Source: Planctomycetota bacterium (GTDB lineage: Bacteria > Planctomycetota > UBA1135 > GCA-002686595). From it: 36,905 nt of DNA. Both the position numbers and the translations under genes were made by a program. The notes under the pieces were generated by a model. The model searched no databases, was not told where the DNA came from, and worked only from the letters and a program-made list of their open reading frames with translations. This document shows, in pieces, positions 1 to 7,161 of this stretch (position 1 is its first letter; each line of letters begins with the position of its first letter). The stretch covers positions 1-36,905 of the forward strand of contig JAJDEV010000095.1 in the NCBI GenBank assembly GCA_029259605.1. Direction: 5' to 3'.

Positions 1-1
1 G

Positions 2-76
2 CAATCGGTGACCGGCCCGATCGGCACGAACCAGGACGCGATGACGTTCGGGTCGCTCGTGGTCCTGACCCCCTAG
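2..76 (+). CDS. C-terminal end of an upstream gene (partial)
   Basis: The first bases read as an open frame of 24 codons (ending in residues SLVVLTP) closed by TAG at 74-76. The composition, polar then hydrophobic beta-like residues, resembles the end of a secreted beta-rich protein, but too little is present to name a family. The stop codon lies inside the CTAG that forms the left edge of the inverted-repeat element at 73-211, so the true end of this protein may have been set, or preserved, by that insertion. Coding status is inferred from the open frame alone. Confidence 0.45.
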   Translation, partial: QSVTGPIGTNQDAMTFGSLVVLTP

Positions 77-211
77 GAATCTGCGTCACAGGTCGCGGAG
101 CGTGTAAGAACGACCCCGCGCATGGGCACATTCGAGTGTGGCACCCCGGGCTCTCGCGTCCGAATCCTGGCTCGCGCGAGTTGGCTTCCGACCTGTGACG
201 CAGACTCCTAG
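73..211. mobile_element. CTAG-bounded inverted-repeat element A (MITE-like)
   Basis: The arms at 73-95 and 189-211 are reverse complements at 22 of 23 positions and both begin with CTAG. The interior of about 93 bp has no credible gene. CTAG at both edges fits a 4-bp target duplication of the kind made by IS5-type DDE transposases. No transposase is present, so it would be non-autonomous. Its right CTAG (208-211) is also the left CTAG of element B. The left CTAG contains the stop codon of the upstream gene. It could instead be a folded RNA or terminator, since the transcript would form a long stem. Confidence 0.6.
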
Positions 212-372
212 CAGCCCGTGGTGAAACTCACGCCACCCTCGAACGGCGCTGGATCCGCGCTGCCTGCGTTCCGCTTCCTCCGAGGTTCCACCAATACGCG
301 TCGTCAGCGCGCCTTGCCAGCACGGATCCATCCCCCTCCGACGTGGGCGTGTGTTTCACCACGGGCTGCTAG
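208..372. mobile_element. CTAG-bounded inverted-repeat element B (MITE-like)
   Basis: The arms at 208-227 and 353-372 are perfect 20-bp reverse complements. Extending inward to 208-234 and 346-372 they still match at 26 of 27 positions. The element is 165 bp and is bounded by CTAG on both sides. Its arm sequence is unrelated to elements A and C, but the CTAG edges are the same. The outer 13 bases recur as a single copy at 471-483. There is no transposase inside. The pattern, terminal repeats plus a fixed 4-bp edge, is what a small non-autonomous insertion looks like. Confidence 0.65.
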
Positions 373-470
373 GCCGGTCGCACGAGGCTGTGCTGCAGCA
401 GCCACGCAGGGGGCGCGCAAACAAACCGAGAGTCCTTGGGTCCTTTTGCCGAAGCCGAGGACTGAGGCGC

Positions 471-483
471 CTAGCAGCCCGTG
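471..483 (+). repeat. Solo copy of the element B terminus
   Basis: Thirteen bases starting CTAGCAGCCCGTG repeat exactly the left end of element B (208-220) and, inverted, its right end (360-372). It lies 12 bp before the start codon of the subtilase gene. No partner arm is visible between 373 and 494, so this is either the remnant of another element or a target resembling its end. Confidence 0.5.
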
Positions 484-494
484 CCCAGGGAACT

Positions 495-3008
495 ATGCAA
501 CCCAGCCTTCGATCGACCGCGACGCACACCACCCTGATCGTCCTCGCGGCCGGCGCGCTCGCGGGCGTGGGTTTCGCGCAGGGACAATCCACGAAGCGGA
601 CGATGCCGGCGCCGAGCACGGGCGGCACGCTCACCCTCGAGGGCGGAACCGTCGTCGAGCTCGGGGCGGACGCGCGCGGCGGGACGTACTCGATTCGGAC
701 CGCGGACGGGCGCACCTCGGGGACACGCGCGGTCGATCCTGTAATCCGGCTCGCGCACCGGTCGTTCGATCCGCTCGCTGGGCCGGCGCTGCGCGCGCTC
801 GTTCCGAGCGCGGGACGCCTGCGCCTGATCCAGTACGCGACGCAGCCGCTCGACGAGTACGAGCGCGCGCTCTGGGACCTCGGCGTGCGCGTGCATCGCT
901 TCGTGCCCGAGCAGACCGTGATCGCCAACGTGCCGGCGGGCGTCGAGGACGAGGTGCGCGCGCTTCCGTTCGTGCGCTGGATGGGACCGTACGCGGCGGA
1001 CGATCGGCTCGAGCCCGCGCTGCTCATGCGCCTGCGGTCGCGCCAGTCGTTCGCACCCGCCGAGTACACGCTCCAGCTGCTGCGCAAGGACGCAGGCGAC
1101 CGGGCCGAAGTGCAACGCGTCGTGCTCGAACTCGGCGGCAGCCTCGGGAACGCATCGCCGCAGGGCTACCTCGTGCACGCCACGCTGGGCGCCGACGCCG
1201 TGCAGCGCATCGCCGCGCTCGACGAGGTGCTGTGGATCGAAGCGAGCGCCGCACCGGAGACCGCGTTCCCGCGCGCGCCGGTCGACCAAGTGCGCATCGA
1301 CGGCGGCATGGACGTGCTCGAGCAGCGCACCGGCTTCACGGGACTCGGCGTGCGCGGCGAGGTGTTCGACGAGGGACTCGCGACCGGTCACCCCGACTTC
1401 CAACACCACCCGCCGATCCTGCACGGGCTCAACCATCCGCGCGTCGGGCACGGCACCGGCACGCACGGCGCGGTGTTCGGCGACGGAGCGACGGACCTGC
1501 GCGCGCGCGCGTTGCTGCCCGAGGGCCAGTCGGTGTTCGCGTCGTTCCGGCGCTTCACGGATCGCTACGCGCACACGGCGGAGCTCCTGCTGCCGCCGTT
1601 CGAGGTCGTGTTCCAGACGAACAGTTGGGGCAACGGACCGAGCGTTCCCGGCTACCCGAGCCTCTCGTTCGAGATGGACGACCTGATCCACACCTACGAC
1701 CTGCTCACGTGCCAGGCGTTCGGCAACGCGGGTCGGCGCCTCGCCTTCCGCCAGGCGTGGGCGAAGAACGTCGTCACGGTCGGCGGCATCCGGCACTTGG
1801 ACACGCTCTCGACCGACGACGACAACTGGGGAGGCCGGGCGTCGGCGGGCCCGGCGACGGACGGCCGCATCAAGCCCGACCTCAGCTACTGGAACGACCG
1901 TGTCTACAGCACGAAGCCGGGCGCGAGGCACGGCGACATCGGCGGGACGAGCGCGTCGACCCCGCTCGTCGCGGGCCACTTCGGCGTCTTCTACCAGATG
2001 TGGCACGCGGAGGTCTTCGGCAACGTCGCGCTCGGCACAGACATCTTCACGAGCCGGCCGCGCTCCTCGACGGCGCGCGCGCTGCTCATGAACACGGCGC
2101 AACCGTACGCCTTCTCGGATCCGAGCGACGACCTCGCGCGCACGACGCAGGGTTGGGGTCGACCGAACGTCGAGCGCTTGCACGACATTCGGGACAACGC
2201 GCTCGTCATCGACGAGTGGCGGCCGCTGCGGAACATGGAGGCGGCGGATTACGCCGTCTTCGTCGAGGACGGGCAGACGCGCTTGAACGCGACGCTCGTC
2301 TACACCGACGTACCGGGCAACACGGCGAGCTCGATCCACCGCGTCAACGACCTCTCGTTGCGTCTGACGTCGCCGAGCGGAACGGTCTATTGGGGCAACA
2401 ACGGACTGACCGCGGGCAACGTCTCGACGCCGGGCGGCGGCTCGAATCGCAGGGACACCGTCGAGCAAGTGTGGCTCGCCGACCCGGAGCCCGGGCGTTG
2501 GCTCGTCAAGGTCGTCGCCACCGTCGTCGCGCAGGATGCGCACCTCGCGACGCCCGACGTCGACGCGGCCTTCTCGCTCGTCGTCGCGCCGGTGCGTCCG
2601 ATCGTGAGCGACCTCGGGCGCGGCGTGCCGCCCGCGGCGCGCGACCGTGCGCCCCGCTTGGACGCGCGCGGCTCCTTCGTACCCGGCTCGCCGTGGCGCT
2701 TCGACGTGAGCGAGCTCGATGCATGCGCGCGCGCGTTCCTCGTGCTCGGCGAGCGGCTCGTGCCGGGCGTCGGCTCGGGCGCCGCGCTCGGACCGCGCGT
2801 CAGCGACGTGCTGCGCGTGATCCCCTTGCCGATCGACGACACGGGCCGCGCCAGCGTGGCCGGCACGTTCGCGCGCTACGCGAACGCGCGCCGCTTCTAC
2901 GCACAGGTGTGGACCATGGGCGGCCGATCGAATCCGCCGCACGGGATCGCCGCTTCGAACACGCTCGCGATCCGGCCGTCCGAACTGCCGGCGGAGCGCG
3001 ACCGCTAG
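495..3008 (+). CDS. Secreted S8 (subtilisin-like) serine peptidase with C-terminal beta domain
   Basis: This 837-residue exported protease starts at ATG 495, because only there does a signal peptide begin (MQPS, hydrophobic stretch LIVLAAGALAGVGFA); the frame is open upstream but that part lies in repeat DNA. After a prodomain region (about 30-280) the catalytic triad is visible: Asp292 in EVFDEG, His319 in GHGTGTHG, Ser486 in GGTSASTP, with the oxyanion Asn411 in FGNAG. Residues of about 590-700 (LVYTDVPGN, LTSPSG, GRWLVKV) resemble the P/jelly-roll domain following the catalytic domain in KP-43-type subtilases. It probably degrades protein outside the cytoplasm. Its TAG stop lies in the left CTAG of element C. 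Confidence 0.9.
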   Translation: MQPSLRSTATHTTLIVLAAGALAGVGFAQGQSTKRTMPAPSTGGTLTLEGGTVVELGADARGGTYSIRTADGRTSGTRAVDPVIRLAHRSFDPLAGPALRALVPSAGRLRLIQYATQPLDEYERALWDLGVRVHRFVPEQTVIANVPAGVEDEVRALPFVRWMGPYAADDRLEPALLMRLRSRQSFAPAEYTLQLLRKDAGDRAEVQRVVLELGGSLGNASPQGYLVHATLGADAVQRIAALDEVLWIEASAAPETAFPRAPVDQVRIDGGMDVLEQRTGFTGLGVRGEVFDEGLATGHPDFQHHPPILHGLNHPRVGHGTGTHGAVFGDGATDLRARALLPEGQSVFASFRRFTDRYAHTAELLLPPFEVVFQTNSWGNGPSVPGYPSLSFEMDDLIHTYDLLTCQAFGNAGRRLAFRQAWAKNVVTVGGIRHLDTLSTDDDNWGGRASAGPATDGRIKPDLSYWNDRVYSTKPGARHGDIGGTSASTPLVAGHFGVFYQMWHAEVFGNVALGTDIFTSRPRSSTARALLMNTAQPYAFSDPSDDLARTTQGWGRPNVERLHDIRDNALVIDEWRPLRNMEAADYAVFVEDGQTRLNATLVYTDVPGNTASSIHRVNDLSLRLTSPSGTVYWGNNGLTAGNVSTPGGGSNRRDTVEQVWLADPEPGRWLVKVVATVVAQDAHLATPDVDAAFSLVVAPVRPIVSDLGRGVPPAARDRAPRLDARGSFVPGSPWRFDVSELDACARAFLVLGERLVPGVGSGAALGPRVSDVLRVIPLPIDDTGRASVAGTFARYANARRFYAQVWTMGGRSNPPHGIAASNTLAIRPSELPAERDR

Positions 3009-3187
3009 CCCGGGTTCTTCATGAGGCTTCGCCGAGATCGACGCAGATGCGCGCCCGATCAGCGCTTCGCGACCGAAGCGCGTGCAGGCGACCTGGACGG
3101 GTCGTCGAACCCGGTGAGGGAGGGAAGTGCTGAGATGGCGCGTAGCTGCGTCGATCTCGGTGAAGCCTCATGAAGAACCCGGGCTAG
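3005..3187. mobile_element. CTAG-bounded inverted-repeat element C between convergent genes
   Basis: The arms at 3005-3046 and 3146-3187 are reverse complements at 41 of 42 positions. Similarity continues inward for about 20 more bases at roughly 70 percent. Both edges are CTAG. The left CTAG holds the TAG stop of the subtilase (3006-3008). The right CTAG, read on the minus strand, holds the TAG stop of the M16 gene (3186-3184). Removing one CTAG and the interior would leave two convergent genes overlapping by exactly CTAG. This fits insertion with duplication of a CTAG target. An RNA from either strand would form a very stable hairpin, so it may now serve as a bidirectional terminator. Confidence 0.7.
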
Positions 3188-4467
3188 TAGCGGAGCGCCG
3201 CGAGCGCGCGCTTCGTCACCGGCCCGGCGGCGACGAGGCAGGCGGCGTCCGGGTGCAGGTGCTTCTGCGCGACGCGGCGCACGTCGTCCGCGTCGACTTC
3301 GCCGAACTCGGCCACGAGCCGCGCGAGGTAGTCTTCGGGCAGCCCGTTGCGGAACGCGGTGATCAACGCGCCGACGCGCCGCGACGCGCGCTCGTAGCCG
3401 AGCGCGAACGATCCCGTGAGGTAGCTCTTCGCGAGCTCGAGCTCGTCGGGCGAAACGAGTTCCTTCTGGATGCGTCGCATCTCGCGCCCGAAGCCCTGCA
3501 CCGCCGTGCCGAGGTTCTCGGGCGACGTGCCGATGTACGCGGTGAACGTGCCGGGCAGCACGCCGGCCGACGAGTGGATCGCCGCGTGCACCGTGTACGC
3601 GAGGCCGAGTTCGTCGCGCAGGATGCGCGTGATGCGACTCGTGAAACCGGGACCGGTGCCGAGCACGTGATCCATGACGGTGAGCGCCGCGTAGTCCGGA
3701 TCCGTCCGCACGATGCCGAGGTGTCCGAGGTAGACGTGCACCTGCTGGCGCTGCGCGGGGAACACGTCGCGGCGTGCCTCGAGCTTCGGGAAGACCTGCT
3801 CACGCGGCGCGAGGTTCTTGCCCTCCCTCCAACCGGCGAGCTTCTTGTCGAGGAACCGTCGCACGGCCTTCGGATCGACGTCGCCGCAGAACGCGATCAC
3901 GGTGCGACTGCCGCACCATTGATCGCGGTGATGCTTGACGAGGTGCTTGCGCTCGATGCGCGCGACGCTGTCGAGCGTCCCGTAGTCACGCTGGCCGAGC
4001 CAGTGCTTGCCGTAGACGAGCCGCCGAAACGACCACGCGCCCTGCGTGCGCGGATCGTCGCGCTCGAGCAGCAGCCGATCGAGCACGCGCTTCTTCTGCA
4101 GCTCGACTTTGGCCTTGGGATACGTCGGCGCGGTGAGCGTCTCGACGAAGCACTCGAGCAGCGTCTTCCAATCCGCGCCGGCGATCTGTCCGCTGACTCC
4201 GGTCGTGCTGCCCGAGAGGTTGCCGCCAGCGGGCTCGAGCGCGAGCGCCAGCTCCTCGTCGGAGAACGCGCGCGTCCCTTGCTCGACGAAACGCCCGGTG
4301 AGATACGACAGTCCTTCGAAACCCGTGGGGTCGAGCGAGTGTCCGCCGCGAATGTGCGCCTGGACCGCGCACACGGGCGCGCCCGGTCGTGGCGATACGA
4401 GCAGCGTCGCGCCGCACGCGAGCGCGAAGCGATGGACCGGAATCGAGGGAACGGCGAGCGCCGTCAC
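3184..4467 (-). CDS. M16 family peptidase, non-catalytic partner subunit
   Basis: This 427-residue protein has the M16 (pitrilysin/MPP-like) fold. The inverted zinc motif is absent: where the partner has HFLEH this protein reads GLSYLTGRFVEQGT. It keeps the Arg and Tyr of the substrate-binding partner type in LRDELGLAYTVHA. Heterodimeric M16B enzymes pair one catalytic and one such subunit, so it probably forms the second half of the chamber with the product of the gene directly upstream. I chose GTG at 4467 because it overlaps the upstream stop as GTGA, giving translational coupling; the longer open frame before it is arginine-rich shadow sequence. Its stop lies in element C. Confidence 0.88.
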   Translation of the reverse strand: MTALAVPSIPVHRFALACGATLLVSPRPGAPVCAVQAHIRGGHSLDPTGFEGLSYLTGRFVEQGTRAFSDEELALALEPAGGNLSGSTTGVSGQIAGADWKTLLECFVETLTAPTYPKAKVELQKKRVLDRLLLERDDPRTQGAWSFRRLVYGKHWLGQRDYGTLDSVARIERKHLVKHHRDQWCGSRTVIAFCGDVDPKAVRRFLDKKLAGWREGKNLAPREQVFPKLEARRDVFPAQRQQVHVYLGHLGIVRTDPDYAALTVMDHVLGTGPGFTSRITRILRDELGLAYTVHAAIHSSAGVLPGTFTAYIGTSPENLGTAVQGFGREMRRIQKELVSPDELELAKSYLTGSFALGYERASRRVGALITAFRNGLPEDYLARLVAEFGEVDADDVRRVAQKHLHPDAACLVAAGPVTKRALAALRY

Positions 4468-5855
4468 GAGCGCGCCCCCTTCTTCGCCGCGCGCTTCGGC
4501 TTGGTTGCCGTCACGCTGCGCGGCGGCGCGGGCGGCGCGTCGGCGGCCGGCACGCTCCAACCGACGACCGACCGTCGCGGCGTCAGGTAGCGCGCAACCG
4601 ATGCACGCACGCGCTTGGCGGTGACTTGATCGTGCAGCTTCGACCCGTCGAACGACTTGCGCCAGTCGAAGTCGACCGCCCACTCGCCGAGCTCCTCAGC
4701 CAAGTCGGACACGGTCTCGCCGTCGAACGCCTCGGACGAACGCATCACCGCCTTCGCGCGCTTGAGCTCGGCCGCGGTGACGAGTTCGGTCGCCATGCGC
4801 GCGAGCTCTTCGTCGATCGCACGTTCCAGCCGCTCGGGCTCGACCCCCTGGGCGCACTCCGCGAACAGCCAGAACGCACCGGACTCGACGCGCGTGTCGT
4901 TGCTCGCCGACACCGACGACGCGATGCCCTCGTCGTAGACGAGCCGACGTTGGAGGCGTGCCATGCGACCGCTCGCGAGGATCACGAGCGCGACGTCGAG
5001 GTCGTAGTCCGCCTCCGAACCGACGCGCGTCGTCGGCCACGCCAGGATCAAGCGTCGCCCCTCGTCGTCCCAATTCGCGTGGACGCGGCGCATCCCGGCC
5101 GGCTCCTCGAACGTCGGCCGAAAGCAGTCGGCCTCGGCGAACGCCGCGCCGCGCTCGAGCCCACCGAACCGCGCGCGCACGGCACGCAGCGCCTTGGCCT
5201 TGGTCACGTCGCCGGCGATGACGAGCGTCGCGTTGCCCGGGTGGTAGAAGCGCTCGAAGTAGTCGCGCATGTCACAGGCGCGCATGCGCTGCAGCGTATC
5301 GACGTACCCGATGATCGGCCGCCCATAAGGATGGCGAGGAAAGAGCGCCGTCTCGACATGCCGCGCGAGCACGCGCCACGGATCGTCCTCGCCCATCGCG
5401 AGCTCTTCGAGCACGACCGCCTTCTCCGACTCGAACTCATCCGCGTCGAGCAAGAGGCTCGTCATCCGATCCGCCTCGATCTCGAGCGCGTGCTCCCACC
5501 GATCGGACGCGAACTCGAACCAGTACGCCGTGTGGTCGTACCCCGTGAACGCGTTGTTCTGCCCGCCGAGCCGCGTCGTGATGCGATCGACCTCGCCCTT
5601 CCCGAAGCGCTTCGACCCCTTGAACATCATGTGCTCGAGGAAGTGCGACACCCCGGCCTCACGCTCGGTCTCGTTGCGCGCACCGACCGGGTAGTAGAGC
5701 ACGCTCGCAACAACGGGATCGCCATGCCGCTCGGCCACGATCACGCGCATCCCGTTCTTGAGCACGGTCTCGCTGACGTCGGCGCCGGCCATGCGGAGCG
5801 TGGCGGCGGAGGGTTTGCGGCGGAGGGTGCGCTCGATGCTCGAATCGATGGACAT
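4464..5855 (-). CDS. M16 family zinc metallopeptidase, catalytic subunit
   Basis: This 463-residue protein carries the inverted zinc-binding motif HFLEH (His71, Glu74, His75). The downstream glutamate ligand comes about 76 residues later, at Glu150/151 in VVLEELAMGEDDP. The sequence around it (LYYPVGARNETEREAGVSHFLEHMMF) is typical of processing-peptidase-like M16B enzymes that degrade or trim peptides. No signal peptide is obvious, so cytoplasmic or periplasmic location is open. It is the first gene of a two-gene operon: its TGA overlaps the GTG of the non-catalytic partner. The promoter must lie in the 99-bp gap shared with the divergent DUF418 gene. Confidence 0.93.
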   Translation of the reverse strand: MSIDSSIERTLRRKPSAATLRMAGADVSETVLKNGMRVIVAERHGDPVVASVLYYPVGARNETEREAGVSHFLEHMMFKGSKRFGKGEVDRITTRLGGQNNAFTGYDHTAYWFEFASDRWEHALEIEADRMTSLLLDADEFESEKAVVLEELAMGEDDPWRVLARHVETALFPRHPYGRPIIGYVDTLQRMRACDMRDYFERFYHPGNATLVIAGDVTKAKALRAVRARFGGLERGAAFAEADCFRPTFEEPAGMRRVHANWDDEGRRLILAWPTTRVGSEADYDLDVALVILASGRMARLQRRLVYDEGIASSVSASNDTRVESGAFWLFAECAQGVEPERLERAIDEELARMATELVTAAELKRAKAVMRSSEAFDGETVSDLAEELGEWAVDFDWRKSFDGSKLHDQVTAKRVRASVARYLTPRRSVVGWSVPAADAPPAPPRSVTATKPKRAAKKGARS

Positions 5856-5954
5856 GGGGCGGAGAGCTTAGCGCGCCCGTGAACCGGTTGCATCGCTCGG
5901 CGTGTTCGATCGACGCGTTGGACAACGATTCGGCGAGCGTGCATCGTTGCGGGA

Positions 5955-7136
5955 ATGGGGAGCGGGACAACGATCGGCGCCGCACCCGTACGCGCCGCCG
6001 ACCGCATCGCCGCGCTCGACGTGTTGCGTGGCTTCGCGCTGTTCGGCGTGTTCATGGTCAACCTGAGCTACGTCAGCGGGCCGTTCATGGGCGTCGCCGG
6101 GCCGGACGCCCCGGTGTCCGAGCGCGTCGCCCAGGCGGTGCTCAAGGGCGTCTTCGAGACCAAGTTCGTCACGTTGTTCTCGCTGCTCTTCGGGATGGGG
6201 CTCGTTCTGCAGCTGGAGCGCGCGCGAGCGAAGGGCGTCGAGATGGGCGCGATCTATCGGCGCCGACTCGGGATCCTGTTCTGCATGGGGATCCTGCACG
6301 GGGTGCTCCTGTTCGAGGGCGACATCCTCTTCCTCTACTCGCTCGCGGGCTTCGTGCTCTTCCTCTGCCACCGCTGGAGCGCGCGCAAACTCGCGCTCGC
6401 GTCCCTGATCCCGTTCGCGATCGGCGTCGTGCTCACGTCGATCTGGGCCCTCATCGACGAGGGCGGCTTCGCGACCGGTGGCGCGTACGACGAAGAGCTG
6501 CGCCGTTCGGTGACCGAGGGGCCGCTGCTCCTGACGCTGAAGATGCGCGCGCTCACGTTCGCGTTGCTGCAGCTGCTCTTCACGATCATGTCGTTCAACT
6601 GGCGCGTGCTCGCGTTGTTCTTCCTCGGCGCGGCGCTGATGAAGACGGGCATCCTCGGCGTCGAACGCAAGGCGCTGCGCGCGCGCGTCGCCGTGCTCGG
6701 CATCACGGTCGGCGCCACGCTCGAGGGACTCGGCGCGCTCGTCGACGCGTCAGGCGCGGCCCCGGGCGTCACCGCTTGGGCCGGCGCGCTCGCCCACGAA
6801 TTCGGCTCGCTCGTGCTCGCCTTCGGCTTCGGCGCGGCGGTCGTGTGGAGTGTGCACGCGGGGCGCTGCCCGCGCGTCGCGAGCGCCTTGGCCTGCGTCG
6901 GCCGCACCGCGCTGACAAACTACCTCGGGCAGTCCGTGCTCATGAACGTGACGCTCTACTGGTTCGGTTTCGCGCTCTACGACAAGTGGTCGCCGTGGGG
7001 CTACATGGCTCTCGTCTGCGTGCTCTTCGCCGGCCAGGTCGCGATCAGCGCGTGGTGGATACGGCGCTTCGCGATCGGGCCGGCGGAGTGGGCGTGGCGC
7101 GCGCTGACTTACGGGCGGCGACCGGCCTGGCGCTGA
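5955..7136 (+). CDS. DUF418 domain membrane protein (YeiB family)
   Basis: This 393-residue polytopic membrane protein opens with RIAALDVLRGFALFGVFMVN, the signature start of the DUF418/YeiB family. Many further hydrophobic segments follow (for example LFSLLFGMGLVLQL, LGILFCMGILHGVLLF, ALTNYLGQSVLMN). The family has an acyltransferase-like membrane fold, but substrates are not established. ATG 5955 is the first start giving the conserved N-terminus after a short hydrophilic lead. It is divergent from the M16 pair and convergent with 7162-9633, from which it is separated by 25 bp with no clear terminator hairpin. Confidence 0.88.
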   Translation: MGSGTTIGAAPVRAADRIAALDVLRGFALFGVFMVNLSYVSGPFMGVAGPDAPVSERVAQAVLKGVFETKFVTLFSLLFGMGLVLQLERARAKGVEMGAIYRRRLGILFCMGILHGVLLFEGDILFLYSLAGFVLFLCHRWSARKLALASLIPFAIGVVLTSIWALIDEGGFATGGAYDEELRRSVTEGPLLLTLKMRALTFALLQLLFTIMSFNWRVLALFFLGAALMKTGILGVERKALRARVAVLGITVGATLEGLGALVDASGAAPGVTAWAGALAHEFGSLVLAFGFGAAVVWSVHAGRCPRVASALACVGRTALTNYLGQSVLMNVTLYWFGFALYDKWSPWGYMALVCVLFAGQVAISAWWIRRFAIGPAEWAWRALTYGRRPAWR

Positions 7137-7161
7137 CAGGGCACGCTCGGCGCGATCTGCT

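Noticed and set aside
218..3133. A 971-codon plus-strand frame overlapping the subtilase gene
   Set aside because: Its composition is extreme (Arg/Ala/Pro) and it is out of frame with a protease that has its whole catalytic triad. It is a shadow frame.
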